A stretch of DNA of 64,000 nt from Aquisalibacillus elongatus (GCF_003843875.1 NZ_RKRF01000007.1:558001-622000); one strand, 5' to 3'. Counted from the first letter of the stretch, positions 17,198-26,689 are shown. The notes: a model not told the origin generated them from the letters alone. Translations and numbers: made by a program.

Positions 17198-18712
17198 ATG
17201 GCCGATTTATTTATTTTTATGTTTATATTATCTTTTATAGCTTCAATAATTGGTTTAATTAAACCTACTATGATTAAAATGAAATCTAGAAAACACGTTA
17301 TAAAATACATATTACCTACCATGATTATAGCTATGTTGATTGGTGGGGCTTTAGTAGAACCTGCAGAAGATGAAGCATCATCAAATGAACCTTCACAGGT
17401 GGAATCTAAAGAAGAACACAAAGAGGAACAGAAAACCAAAAATGAGGAATCTATACCTTCCAAGGATGAAAGAGACGATCATAAAAAAGTAGAGAATGAA
17501 ACAGAAAAAGAGGATTCTGATAAAGAAGAGGAAACATCAGTTGAACAAGATAATACCGACCAAAATCAAGCGTCAAGTGAGAATGACAAAAACGAAAAGC
17601 AGGAAAAACAGAATTCTAGTAGTGAACCAAATTCGAATTTAGAAGTTCACTACATCAATTCAGGACAAGCTGATGCAACGTTATTTGATTACTCACATGA
17701 AGGCGAAGATTACAATGTATTAATTGATTCTGGGGACTGGAATGGACAGAATGTCGTTCATTATTTAAATAATCAAGACGTTCAAGAAATTGATTTAGTA
17801 ATTGGAACTCATAATCATGCGGATCATATCGGTCAGATGGATCAAGTCGTTAATCAATTTGAAGTAGATGAAGTATGGCTTACGGGGAATTCAGCATCAA
17901 GTCAGACGTTTGAGCGTGTATTAACAGCTATTGAAACGAGCGATACGGATTATCATGAACCAAGAGCTGGTGAAGAATATGAAATCGGATCATTAGAGGT
18001 TGATGTCTATCACCCAGCTAGCCTAACAGGAGATAAAAATGATGATTCCATTTCGGCTAAAATGACTTATGGCGAGACATCTTTCTTTTTCTCAGGCGAT
18101 GTGGAGGCATCAGGCGAATCTAAAATGGTAAGTAGAGGAGGTTTAAGTGCCGATATTTTACAATTAGGCCACCATGGCTCTAGTACATCGAATTCATCTA
18201 GTTTTTTATCAGCCATAGATCCAGAGGTGGCTATATATTCAGCAGGATCTGATAACAGTTACGGTCACCCACATAATGAAGTCATAAATAGAGTAAAGAA
18301 CGCAGAGATTGACCTCTATGGAACTGATGTACATGGAACTGTTATTGTTACAACAAATGGTTCAGATTATTCTGTTGCAACTAATCAAAATGGCAATATT
18401 ACTGCAAGTCAAGAATCTAATCAAACAACAACTCATGATGAAAATCAAGAAACAAACAATCAAGAAGATACTAGTACTGAAGAACAAAATACTGAAGAAA
18501 AGGATTCTACAAACACCAATCAAACTTGTGTAGATATAAATTCAGCCTCTAAAGAAAATCTACAAAAAATCATTCATATAGGAGATAGTAGAGCAGAGGA
18601 CTTAATAAGTTTAAGACCTTTTGATAGCGTAGATTCATTAACAGCTATTAACGGTATTGGACCTTCACGAATCGACGATATTAAATCACAAGGAGTAGCT
18701 TGTGCGAAATAA
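17198..18712 (+). CDS. membrane-anchored ComEC-like metallo-beta-lactamase with C-terminal helix-hairpin-helix domain
   Basis: A 504-residue protein with four parts. Two N-terminal membrane helices (about 2-24 and 31-50) are followed by a long Glu/Lys/Ser linker (about 55-145). A metallo-beta-lactamase domain of ComEC type (about 148-405) carries GTHNHADH, a conserved FFFSGD and LGHHGSS. After a Gln/Thr-rich linker comes a ComEA-like helix-hairpin-helix pair (about 443-504) with DINSASKENL and NGIGPSRIDDI. The linkers and helices place the enzyme outside the cell. Family knowledge suggests a nuclease acting on bound DNA; the substrate is inference. It pairs with DUF3006. Confidence 0.88.
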   Translation: MADLFIFMFILSFIASIIGLIKPTMIKMKSRKHVIKYILPTMIIAMLIGGALVEPAEDEASSNEPSQVESKEEHKEEQKTKNEESIPSKDERDDHKKVENETEKEDSDKEEETSVEQDNTDQNQASSENDKNEKQEKQNSSSEPNSNLEVHYINSGQADATLFDYSHEGEDYNVLIDSGDWNGQNVVHYLNNQDVQEIDLVIGTHNHADHIGQMDQVVNQFEVDEVWLTGNSASSQTFERVLTAIETSDTDYHEPRAGEEYEIGSLEVDVYHPASLTGDKNDDSISAKMTYGETSFFFSGDVEASGESKMVSRGGLSADILQLGHHGSSTSNSSSFLSAIDPEVAIYSAGSDNSYGHPHNEVINRVKNAEIDLYGTDVHGTVIVTTNGSDYSVATNQNGNITASQESNQTTTHDENQETNNQEDTSTEEQNTEEKDSTNTNQTCVDINSASKENLQKIIHIGDSRAEDLISLRPFDSVDSLTAINGIGPSRIDDIKSQGVACAK

Positions 18713-18727
18713 AAGGATGGATAATAG

Positions 18728-18997
18728 ATGATCTATAGTGGTGTAATTGACCGTATTGAAGACGGAAATGTTGTGGTTTTAATTGAGGAAAACAATCAAG
18801 AAATTAAATTAAACCCTAGCCAACTACCCGCAAAATCTGAAGAAGGAAGTTGGTTAACCATTGAACTTGACGGAGAAAGCACGGTCAATAATATAAAACT
18901 CAACCAAAGTAAGACAGAAGAGATACAAACTCGAGTTGATGAAAAATTAAATCATTTAAAAACCAAAAGTAAAGGAAGCAAATTTAAAAAGAAGTAG
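18728..18997 (+). CDS. DUF3006 domain protein
   Basis: An 89-residue protein. Residues 1-65 match DUF3006 (YSGVIDRIEDGNVVVLIEE, then LPAKSEEGSWL), a small beta-barrel-like domain. The tail is Lys-rich and could touch nucleic acid. The gene is 15 bases after the metallo-beta-lactamase gene, and DUF3006 genes are frequent partners of secreted ComEC-like enzymes. Function unknown. Confidence 0.85.
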   Translation: MIYSGVIDRIEDGNVVVLIEENNQEIKLNPSQLPAKSEEGSWLTIELDGESTVNNIKLNQSKTEEIQTRVDEKLNHLKTKSKGSKFKKK

Positions 18998-19002
18998 TTC
19001 TA

Positions 19003-19034
19003 AAAAGCCAATGGAGAAACCATTGGCTTTTAAT
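19003..19034. terminator. bidirectional terminator
   Basis: Stem AAAGCCAATGG / CCATTGGCTTT with loop AGAAA and T or A runs on both sides, between convergent genes. Confidence 0.9.
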
Positions 19035-19707
19035 TTTCTAAGTAAACTTCTAAAGTAAGATCTTTACTTTTTACTGTTGCTAAAAATATATTACTTATAT
19101 CTTCATATCCTAGTTTCTGCAATTGATCTTTTAACCAATCATCGTCTTGATCAATTAAATCGAGATGTTGATGTTGAATGATGCCTTCCATAATCACAAT
19201 AATAGGAAGACCTCGATCTTCTACTGATATATTTAAATGACTGGGGGTTAAAAATCCTTTATCTCGTTTCGGAAGAATGCTAATCTCACCATTCGGTTCT
19301 AATAAAGCAAAATCAACATCACTTAAGTCAAAATATCCCGCTGTTCTAATACTTGATAAAAGTTCAGATAATGTAAATCGCGATCTTTTCAAATTTCGCT
19401 TCATTACTTTTCCGTTTTTTATTAGATAGGTTGATTCACCAGCTAAATATTTATTTAACTTATTAATAAGAGTCAATTTAGATATGACTAAATATAATAA
19501 GATCACAACTAAAACACCAACTAAACCTTGTGTAACACCATCAACTTCAAGTGAACCAAACAGTAAATAAGCTAAAAAGAAAATCGCTCCAAAATCATGA
19601 GCGGTAAGCTGTGCAATAGCTGATTTACCTAATAAACGCACTGAGAATATATAAATCGAAAATAATAGCATAATTTGACCAATGAACAATAGCATGGGGT
19701 AAACCAT
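19030..19707 (-). CDS. DUF421 membrane protein (YetF/YrbG-like)
   Basis: A 225-residue protein with three N-terminal membrane helices (to about residue 85) and a cytosolic or peripheral domain containing the family's core features RLLGKSAIAQLTAHDFG and FTLSELLSSIRTAGYFDLSDVDFALLE. This is the DUF421 architecture common in spore formers. ATG 19695 is a possible alternative start with better spacing to TAGGATGG. Function not established. Confidence 0.85.
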   Translation of the reverse strand: MVYPMLLFIGQIMLLFSIYIFSVRLLGKSAIAQLTAHDFGAIFFLAYLLFGSLEVDGVTQGLVGVLVVILLYLVISKLTLINKLNKYLAGESTYLIKNGKVMKRNLKRSRFTLSELLSSIRTAGYFDLSDVDFALLEPNGEISILPKRDKGFLTPSHLNISVEDRGLPIIVIMEGIIQHQHLDLIDQDDDWLKDQLQKLGYEDISNIFLATVKSKDLTLEVYLEN

Positions 19708-20149
19708 CCTAAACTAAACAAAGAATTATCTAATATTAGTATGTTTATTCGTTCAACTTACATGCACCTAGAGGAAGAAAATCCAATTATTTATTACTTG
19801 TGACGCTAAAGATAGGAGCATTTCAAGTTTCGAGAAATTTCTTGTTCAATACTGAATAATCTCTCATATATTTATTAAGGGGAAGTAGTGTAAGAAGGCA
19901 CTTAACAATATGAGATGCTATAATAGTAAAAAGATTTTGCAAAAGACAGAGGAGTATATATGAACTTAACGATTTATTATGGTGCCAAATGTTTTTTATT
20001 ATTTTAGGTTTACATAAGATACATTATAGGAAGATATTTTAAAAACTAAAATAGCGTCAAATGGCTAACTTCATATGCTTAGTATTTCATCGAGCTGTAA
20101 TTTATAGTATTATTATAATTAAGAATTTTCTTATTTAGGAGGTTTTATA
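19708..20149. other. non-coding interval with a gene remnant
   Basis: About 440 AT-rich bases upstream of the acyl-CoA synthetase gene. They hold a copy of the promoter and first codons of the DUF4870 gene (19909-19973), which breaks down after about 17 codons. The last 50 bases hold a TATAAT-like element and the AGGAGG site of the synthetase gene. Nothing else credible was found. Confidence 0.55.
19909..19973 (+). repeat. left copy of a 65-bp inverted repeat (promoter and start of DUF4870)
   Basis: 63 of 65 bases match the reverse complement of 22541-22605. The copy includes a TATAAT, the ribosome binding site and the codons MNLTI, then loses similarity and the frame stops within 17 codons. 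It is a promoter-plus-start remnant of the DUF4870 gene. Confidence 0.85.
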
Positions 20150-22096
20150 GTGTCAAAAGCTGTTTGGAATCCAACTAATGATTATATTAAACAAACGCGT
20201 CTTTATGATCTTATGCAAAAATCTGGCTTTAGCTCTTATGATGATTACTATCAACATTCCATTCAGGATATTAGGTCTTTCTGGGATCAGGCTGTGAATG
20301 CTTTAAATATTGAGTGGTATCAGAATTATGACCAAGTTCTAAACTTAGATCAAGGCATTATGTATCCTGATTGGTTTGTGAATGGCAAGTTAAATGTCGT
20401 GCATAATGCTTTAGATAAATGGGCATTTGATACTTCGATGAAAAATGAAAACGCTTTAATATGGGAGTCTGATGACGGATCAGTTATTAAATATACTTTT
20501 TCAGAGCTTTATGAAGAAGTTAATCGTATGGCTAATGGTTTTGAGAGCTTAGGTATGCGTGAACAAGATGTCGCAACCATTTATATGCCTATGATTCCTG
20601 AGACGGTTATTGCTATGTTAGCCATTTCAAAACTCGGTGCGATCTTCTCTCCTGCTTTTTCTGGTTATAAATCAGAAGCTGTCGCTAAGCGTATTAATGC
20701 TGCTAGTGCGAAGTATTTAATAACAGCAGATGGATTTTATCGTAGAGGTAAAGTTGTCAATTTAAAACAAGAAGCAGATCAAGCTGCAGCCTCCTCCCCT
20801 TCTTTAGAACATGTGATCGTCGTCAATCGAACGAATGAGAATGTTGATTGGAAAGATCATGATGTATCCTGGAACGAAATTCGGTCGAGTCAAAGTGGTT
20901 ATAAAACTAAGGAAACAAATGCAAATGACCCTTATATGATTATTTATACATCTGGGACTACTGGTAAGCCAAAAGGTGCCCTTCATACGCATAATGGTTT
21001 TCCAATTAAGTCTGCTTTTGATGCAGGCATATGTATGGATGTTTGTAAAAGAGATACTTTATTTTGGTACACGGACATGGGCTGGATGATGGGACCATTC
21101 TTAGTTTACGGAGGGCTATTAAATGGCGCAACAATCATGATGTTTGAAGGAACGCCTGATTATCCGACTCCAAGCCGTATTTGGGAGATTGTTGAACGTC
21201 ATCAAGTGACGCATTTAGGGATCTCACCTACGTTAATTCGTTCTATTATGAATTTAGATGAAAGCTATGTAACGAATAACGATCTATCGTCGTTAAAAAT
21301 GATTAGTTCAACCGGTGAACCATGGAATGAAGAGCCTTGGATGTGGTTATTTAATAAAGTTTGCAACCGGAAAGTTCCGATTTTTAACTATTCAGGTGGA
21401 ACTGAGATCTCTGGTGGGATTTTCGGAAATGTTCTAGTAAAACCAATTGCTCCAGTTTCTTTTAATGCGGCTCTACCTGGTATGGATGTCGATGTCTATG
21501 ATGACGATGGCCAATCTGTTAAAAATGAAGTTGGTGAACTCGTAATCAAACAACCTTGGGTCGGGATGACGAATGGGTTTTATAAGGAAAATGAACGCTA
21601 TGAAAATACATATTGGAACCGGTATAAAGATACTTGGGTACACGGTGATTGGGTTATTTTAGATGACGAAGGCTTTTATACGATTACAGGCCGATCTGAC
21701 GATACGCTCAATGTCGCAGGTAAACGATTGGGCCCTGCTGAGTTAGAATCTGTATTTGTAGAGTTAGATGACGTTATAGAAGCTGGGGTTATAGGTGTTC
21801 CAGATGAAGTGAAAGGTGAAAAACCTGTAGCATTTGTTGTTGTAAAAGACTCTTCAATGGCTAATGAACCATTCACTGAAGCATTGGTGGATCATGCCAT
21901 TCAGCGCCTCGGTAAGGCGATTGCGCCGAGAATTGTTCATATTGTTGAAGACTTACCTAAAACACGGAATGCTAAAGTGATGCGCCGAGCTATTAAAGCC
22001 GCTTACTTAGATAAAGACGCTGGTGATCTATCAGCATTAGAGAATCCTGATGTCGTTGAACAGATTAGACAATTAGGAAAAAAAGTTAATCTATAA
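20150..22096 (+). CDS. acyl-CoA synthetase, acetyl-CoA synthetase family
   Basis: A 648-residue AMP-forming acid-CoA ligase, the length of acetyl-CoA synthetases. An N-terminal ACAS-type extension is followed by the AMP-binding motif YTSGTTGKPKG (about residue 263), a second core motif DMGWMMGP, TGRSDDTLNVAGKRLGPAE at the hinge and a C-terminal domain ending in KTRNAKVMRR. The catalytic lysine lies in NAK rather than the usual SGK. The substrate may be acetate, propionate or a branched short acid; nearness to the leucine/isovalerate operon supports a short branched acid. GTG 20150 follows AGGAGG. Confidence 0.85.
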   Translation: MSKAVWNPTNDYIKQTRLYDLMQKSGFSSYDDYYQHSIQDIRSFWDQAVNALNIEWYQNYDQVLNLDQGIMYPDWFVNGKLNVVHNALDKWAFDTSMKNENALIWESDDGSVIKYTFSELYEEVNRMANGFESLGMREQDVATIYMPMIPETVIAMLAISKLGAIFSPAFSGYKSEAVAKRINAASAKYLITADGFYRRGKVVNLKQEADQAAASSPSLEHVIVVNRTNENVDWKDHDVSWNEIRSSQSGYKTKETNANDPYMIIYTSGTTGKPKGALHTHNGFPIKSAFDAGICMDVCKRDTLFWYTDMGWMMGPFLVYGGLLNGATIMMFEGTPDYPTPSRIWEIVERHQVTHLGISPTLIRSIMNLDESYVTNNDLSSLKMISSTGEPWNEEPWMWLFNKVCNRKVPIFNYSGGTEISGGIFGNVLVKPIAPVSFNAALPGMDVDVYDDDGQSVKNEVGELVIKQPWVGMTNGFYKENERYENTYWNRYKDTWVHGDWVILDDEGFYTITGRSDDTLNVAGKRLGPAELESVFVELDDVIEAGVIGVPDEVKGEKPVAFVVVKDSSMANEPFTEALVDHAIQRLGKAIAPRIVHIVEDLPKTRNAKVMRRAIKAAYLDKDAGDLSALENPDVVEQIRQLGKKVNL

Positions 22097-22100
22097 TATT

Positions 22101-22136
22101 AAAAGACAGGGACAAATGCTTGCCCCTGTCTTTATT
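22101..22136. terminator. bidirectional terminator
   Basis: Stem AAAGACAGGG / CCCTGTCTTT between the convergent synthetase and DUF4870 genes, followed by ATTATTTT. Confidence 0.85.
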
Positions 22137-22554
22137 ATTTTAGGAAACGTATTGTAAGAGGAAACTTGATATATTCTCCTAAAAGAGCTTTTACTATTGC
22201 AAAAATCAAAATAGCTGTTATGACTAACCCTAGAATTAATAAAAGCCCAATCGTGATAAGACCAACTCCAACGCCGATAATCGTTAATAACGGTGATAGA
22301 TCAATGGCCGTTATATCAAAGGTTGATGAAGCAAATGCAATCAAGTTAATCAATAAAAATAAGCATAATAAATAAATCTGGTAACTAAGCTGAAAGTTAA
22401 TGTTATTTCGTGTATGGTTCTCTACAAGTAAGGAATCATTTCCTACGATCATTCTATAAACATACACTAGTACAATGTTCAGTAATGGAATCGGTAGTAA
22501 TGCAATAATGTGTGGAATAATAGATAATAGTTTTTCCTGGATCGTAAAGTTCAT
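22135..22554 (-). CDS. DUF4870-like membrane protein
   Basis: A 139-residue protein with three to four hydrophobic helices. The arrangement (cytosolic start, NNINFQLSYQIYL, then two long helices) resembles DUF4870 family membrane proteins. It has a GAGGAG site and a promoter with TATAAT in the upstream repeat 22541-22605. A defective copy of its start lies at 19909-19973. Function unknown. Confidence 0.7.
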   Translation of the reverse strand: MNFTIQEKLLSIIPHIIALLPIPLLNIVLVYVYRMIVGNDSLLVENHTRNNINFQLSYQIYLLCLFLLINLIAFASSTFDITAIDLSPLLTIIGVGVGLITIGLLLILGLVITAILIFAIVKALLGEYIKFPLTIRFLK

Positions 22555-22605
22555 ATATACTCCTCTGTCTTTTGCATAATCTTTTTACTATTATAGCATC
22601 TCATA
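22541..22605 (-). repeat. right copy of the 65-bp inverted repeat
   Basis: Contains the TATAAT promoter element, the ribosome binding site and the first five codons of the DUF4870 gene. It matches 19909-19973 in opposite orientation with two mismatches. The 2.6 kb between the copies holds the synthetase gene. Confidence 0.85.
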
Positions 22606-22658
22606 AATAAATAATTAAAGTAGAATTATTTAAGTTTACATAATATTATTATGGTATA

Positions 22659-24308
22659 CTATTTATTTCCTATATGTTCTCCTACGATTTTACCTGTAAA
22701 TAAACACCCACCTAAAAATGAACCTTCTAATGCTCGGTAGCCGTGTAAACCACCGCCTCCAAACCCTGACGCTTCACCTGCAGCATACAATCCGTTAATT
22801 GGCTCACCTTGTTCGTTTAAGACTTGTCCAGATAGGTTCGTCTGTAAGCCACCTAATGTCTTACGACTAATGATATTAAGCTTTACTGCAATTAAAGGTC
22901 CACTTTTAGGGTCTAATAGTTTATGAGGTTTGGCTGTTCGAATAAGTCGATCGCCTCGGTAGTGCCTAGATCCTCTTAAAGCTGTAATTTGAAGGTCTTT
23001 TGTGAATTTGTTTTCTAATTCTCGGTCTCGAGCTTCTATCTGACGCCTGATATGTTCTTCATTAAGTAAATCCAGACCTGTTAACTGGTTCATTTGATCG
23101 ACTAAATCCGTTAGATTGTCACACACAATGAAATCTTCTCCTTTGTCCATAAAGGCTTGTACCGGACTAGGTGCTCCCTTCTTCAATCGTTCTAATAATT
23201 TTTTGAAGCTTTTACCAGTTAGATCCGGGTTTTGTTCAGAACCGGATAACGCAAATTCTTTCTCAATAATCTCTTGAGTTAATATAAACCAAGAGTAATC
23301 ATACCCTGTTTTCATAATGGTTTCCAATGTACCTAACGTATCAAACCCAGGAAAATTTGGCGCTTCAAAGCGATTTCCTTCAGCGTCTAACCACATGGAC
23401 GAGGGGCCTGGTAAAATCCTGATTCCATGATCCGTCCAAACAGGCGAATGATTTTTAATACCTTCTGTGTAGTGCCACATTCGATCACGATTAACGATTC
23501 TAGCACCGGATTGCTCACTTATATCTAGCATTCGACCATCAACATGATCAGGCACTCCAGATATCATGTGTTTAGGTGGGTTATGAAGTCTCTCAGGCCA
23601 GTTTTGACGTATTAAATCAAAGTTAGCTCCAATACCACCACTTGAGATCACGACATGATCTGTTTTATAAGTAAATTCATCGATTACGTTACTCGAGCTT
23701 TTCTCACCGCGTTTGACGTTACTAGGTACTAAAATAGAACCACTTACTCCCATAACGGTTCCGTCGTTAATTAGTAAACTATCTACTCGATGTCGTGGTA
23801 GATAATTAACACGACCTTGTTCAATATGTTGGCGCACTCGTTTCTCAAATGCTTCTACTATAGCTGGCCCAGTTCCCCATACGATATGAAATCGAGGAAC
23901 AGAATTACCATGACTATCTGCTAAATAACCGCCACGCTCAGCCCAACCAACGACAGGAAAGAATTTAATTCCCAACGATTTAAGCCATTCACGTTTTTCA
24001 TTAGCAGCGAATTCCACATAAGCTTCAGCCCATTGTTTAGCCCAGTAATCTTCATCTTCTAACCGATCAAAACCTGCTGAACCCATCCAATCTTGGTAAG
24101 CTAATTCTTTCGAATCTTTAATTCCCATTTTTCGCTGTTCTGGTGAATCTATTAAAAATAGTCCACCAAATGACCACCAGGCTTGGCCGCCTAAGGACTG
24201 TTCAGGCTCTTGATCCAATAATAATACTGACTTCCCTTTATCTGCGATTTCAGCCGTTGCAACTAAACCAGCTAACCCCGCACCTACAACGATCACATCA
24301 TAGTTCAT
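22659..24308 (-). CDS. FAD-binding dehydrogenase (KstD/fumarate reductase flavoprotein-like)
   Basis: A 549-residue flavoprotein. The N-terminal FAD-binding motif VVGAGLAGL (about residue 7) and SLGGQAWWSFGG mark the FAD-dependent oxidoreductase 2 family. The C-terminus carries GEASGFGGGGLHGYRALEGS, the second FAD contact. It has the length of the 'FAD-binding dehydrogenase' group in Bacilli; the substrate is unknown. ATG 24308 follows AAAGGAGGG. It lies behind the leucine degradation operon on the same strand but after a strong hairpin. Confidence 0.85.
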   Translation of the reverse strand: MNYDVIVVGAGLAGLVATAEIADKGKSVLLLDQEPEQSLGGQAWWSFGGLFLIDSPEQRKMGIKDSKELAYQDWMGSAGFDRLEDEDYWAKQWAEAYVEFAANEKREWLKSLGIKFFPVVGWAERGGYLADSHGNSVPRFHIVWGTGPAIVEAFEKRVRQHIEQGRVNYLPRHRVDSLLINDGTVMGVSGSILVPSNVKRGEKSSSNVIDEFTYKTDHVVISSGGIGANFDLIRQNWPERLHNPPKHMISGVPDHVDGRMLDISEQSGARIVNRDRMWHYTEGIKNHSPVWTDHGIRILPGPSSMWLDAEGNRFEAPNFPGFDTLGTLETIMKTGYDYSWFILTQEIIEKEFALSGSEQNPDLTGKSFKKLLERLKKGAPSPVQAFMDKGEDFIVCDNLTDLVDQMNQLTGLDLLNEEHIRRQIEARDRELENKFTKDLQITALRGSRHYRGDRLIRTAKPHKLLDPKSGPLIAVKLNIISRKTLGGLQTNLSGQVLNEQGEPINGLYAAGEASGFGGGGLHGYRALEGSFLGGCLFTGKIVGEHIGNK

Positions 24309-24330
24309 ATTAATGCCCTCCTTTAGCAAA

Positions 24331-24356
24331 AGACCTCGCTTATATTAAGCGAGGTC
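24331..24356 (-). terminator. terminator after yngE
   Basis: Perfect stem AGACCTCGCTTA / TAAGCGAGGTCT with a short loop, followed on the minus strand by TTTT. Some read-through into the FAD dehydrogenase gene is likely. Confidence 0.8.
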
Positions 24357-24363
24357 TCGGTCG

Positions 24364-25893
24364 TTAAACAGGGTATACACCATGTTTTCGTTCTGTAAAC
24401 GTTAGATTTTTAGATTGATAAGCTTCCAGACGCTTATTTAGATGATCTCGTAGATCATCTGGTTGAACAATATCATCGATTACCATTTCTGATGCTAAAC
24501 GGTAAATATCGATATTTTCTTTGTATTCTTCTTGTTTTTCTTTAATAAATGCTGGACGCTCTTCTTCTGGAAGTTCTGCAATCTTATTAGCATAGACAGC
24601 GTTCACAGCTGCTTCTGGTCCCATAACCGCAATTTGGGCTGTAGGTAAAGCGATCGTTACATCAGGTTCAAATGCCGGACCAGCCATCGCATACAAACCA
24701 GCGCCATAAGCTTTACGTACAACAACGGAAATTTTAGGAACTGATGCTTCACTCATCGCTGAGATCATCTTAGCACCATGACGGATAATTCCAGCACGCT
24801 CAACCTTCGTTCCAATCATGAACCCAGGAATGTCTGCAAGGAAAATCAGCGGAATATTAAAGGCATCACATAACTGAATGAATTTAGCAGCCTTATCAGC
24901 CGAATCATGGAATAACACGCCACCTTTCATACGTGGCTGATTAGCGATTATTCCGACTGTCTGACCATTAATTCTAGCAAGACCTGTGATAATTTCTTTC
25001 GCAAACTCACGCTTGATTTCACAGAAACTATCTTCATCAATCAAACGTTTGATTAATTCATACATATCAAATGGTGCGTTCTGATTTTCTGGGATTAGAT
25101 CACCAATAGACTTTTCAAATGACTCTGGTTTAATAGCCTCTTGAACGGGAGGTTTGCTTCTGAAGTTTTCAGGAAAGTACGTTAAATACTTTTGGGCATA
25201 CTCAATGGCTTCTTGTTCACTTGAAACCAATACATCCCCGACACCTGAAACCGAGCAATGCATCTTGGCGCCACCCATTTCTTCAAGCGACACTTTCTCA
25301 CCAATGACTTTTTCAGCCATGCGAGGTGAACCGAGATACATTGAAGCATTACCATCAACCATGACGACAATGTCGCAAAAGGCTGGTATGTAAGCTCCAC
25401 CAGCAGCAGATGGACCAAATAATAAGCAAATTTGCGGAACTCGACCTGACATCTGAACTTGGTTATAGAAAATACGACCAGCTCCACGACGATTAGGGAA
25501 CATTTCGATTTGATCTGTAATACGTGCACCAGCTGAGTCAACTAAATAAAGCATCGGAACTTCTAGTTTCATAGCCGTTTCTTGAATTCTAATGATCTTC
25601 TCAACGGTTCTTTTTCCCCATGAGCCTGCTTTGACAGTCGAGTCGTTGGCCATTACACAAACGGTTTGGCCATTTATCTTACCAATACCTGTCACAACGC
25701 CATCAGCCGGTAAACTATCGTCCATACAATTGGCAAAGAATGCATCTTCAACATCCAAATCATCATCGAACAATCTATTTAAGCGTTCACGAACGAACAT
25801 TTTTCCTTTTTCAGCATTTTTCTCGTGATACTTCTCAGCGCCGCCATTTTCAATTCGCTCGCGTATTTCTTCATGAAATTCGTTTTTAGCCAT
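24364..25893 (-). CDS. yngE: methylcrotonyl-CoA carboxylase beta subunit (carboxyltransferase), YngE-like
   Basis: A 509-residue carboxyltransferase of the acyl-CoA carboxylase beta family. Features include GGGAEKYHEKNAEKGKM-type entry (residues about 13-28), the oxyanion region FGPSAAGGAYIPAF and the C-terminal AGIIRHGAKM and AYGAGLYAM motifs. With the biotin carboxylase YngH and biotin carrier YngHB it should carboxylate 3-methylcrotonyl-CoA in leucine breakdown. ATG 25893 is chosen because AAAGGGTGAG lies just upstream and the length equals that of YngE (511); the frame stays open 39 codons further into yngF. A 16-bp palindrome lies inside at 25039-25054. Confidence 0.9.
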   Translation of the reverse strand: MAKNEFHEEIRERIENGGAEKYHEKNAEKGKMFVRERLNRLFDDDLDVEDAFFANCMDDSLPADGVVTGIGKINGQTVCVMANDSTVKAGSWGKRTVEKIIRIQETAMKLEVPMLYLVDSAGARITDQIEMFPNRRGAGRIFYNQVQMSGRVPQICLLFGPSAAGGAYIPAFCDIVVMVDGNASMYLGSPRMAEKVIGEKVSLEEMGGAKMHCSVSGVGDVLVSSEQEAIEYAQKYLTYFPENFRSKPPVQEAIKPESFEKSIGDLIPENQNAPFDMYELIKRLIDEDSFCEIKREFAKEIITGLARINGQTVGIIANQPRMKGGVLFHDSADKAAKFIQLCDAFNIPLIFLADIPGFMIGTKVERAGIIRHGAKMISAMSEASVPKISVVVRKAYGAGLYAMAGPAFEPDVTIALPTAQIAVMGPEAAVNAVYANKIAELPEEERPAFIKEKQEEYKENIDIYRLASEMVIDDIVQPDDLRDHLNKRLEAYQSKNLTFTERKHGVYPV

Positions 25894-25909
25894 TTTCTCA
25901 CCCTTTCGG

Positions 25910-26689
25910 TTATTTACCTTTAAAATTAGGTTTTCTCTTTTCTTTAAAAGCCTGTAATGCTTCCAGTCTGTCTTCTGTAGGAATCGTATGCATATAACAA
26001 TCTTTTTCAATCTTTAATCCTGTTTGAAGATCATGGTCAAAACCAACATTAATCGCTTGTTTAGCTATTTTCACGCCAACTGGACCATTCGATGCAATTT
26101 GTACTGCAATGTCTAAGGCTTTATTAGAAAGTTCATCTAAAGAAACAACTTCCTCAATCAAGCCTATTTCTCTACCTTCTAGACTATCGAAACGCTTAGC
26201 AGTTAAAATGTAATACTTCGCTTTAGCTAAGCCAATTAATCGCGCTAAACGTTGTGTTCCGCCAGCACCAGGGATGATCGCGAGTGACGTTTCGGTTAAT
26301 CCCATTTTGGCATTGTTGCTAGCAACGCGTATGTCACAAGCTAAAGCAAGTTCTAACCCACCACCAAAAGCTGCTCCGTTAATAGCCGCAATGGTTGGCA
26401 CCTTTAAGTCATCTACTCTTGTCACGACGCGGCCTATTTCATTAACGGTATCAACTACTTCATCTTGAGTCATGGTCCGTCTTTCTTTTAAATCTGCTCC
26501 TGCACAAAATGCTTTTTCACCTTCAGATGTGATCACAACAGCTCTTAAGTCATCTTTTTGTTCAACAAGTTCTAATACGTCATGAAAATCGGCCAATAAT
26601 TGACGCGAAAACGCATTGGCAGCTTCTGGACGATTAAGTTTAATGACACCAATATAAGAATCAACGATTTCAAAAGTAACCGTACTCAA
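25910..26689 (-). CDS. yngF: enoyl-CoA hydratase (methylglutaconyl-CoA hydratase), YngF-like
   Basis: A 259-residue crotonase family protein. It has the AFCAGADLKER oxyanion loop (about residue 61), NGAAFGGGLELALACD (about residue 104) and IPGAGGTQRL with the catalytic glycine-rich turn and nearby Glu. It should hydrate 3-methylglutaconyl-CoA to HMG-CoA. The TTG start is set by the AGGAGGGAG site. It lies between yngG and yngE in the operon with 12-16-base gaps. Confidence 0.9.
   Translation of the reverse strand: MSTVTFEIVDSYIGVIKLNRPEAANAFSRQLLADFHDVLELVEQKDDLRAVVITSEGEKAFCAGADLKERRTMTQDEVVDTVNEIGRVVTRVDDLKVPTIAAINGAAFGGGLELALACDIRVASNNAKMGLTETSLAIIPGAGGTQRLARLIGLAKAKYYILTAKRFDSLEGREIGLIEEVVSLDELSNKALDIAVQIASNGPVGVKIAKQAINVGFDHDLQTGLKIEKDCYMHTIPTEDRLEALQAFKEKRKPNFKGK

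Noticed and set aside
19959-20009. Short ORF MNLTI... after the left 65-bp repeat
   Set aside because: It is the broken copy of the DUF4870 start and ends within 17 codons; treated as a remnant.
25182-25541. Minus-strand ORF of 119 codons inside yngE
   Set aside because: Another frame of a well-conserved carboxyltransferase gene; no independent start signal.
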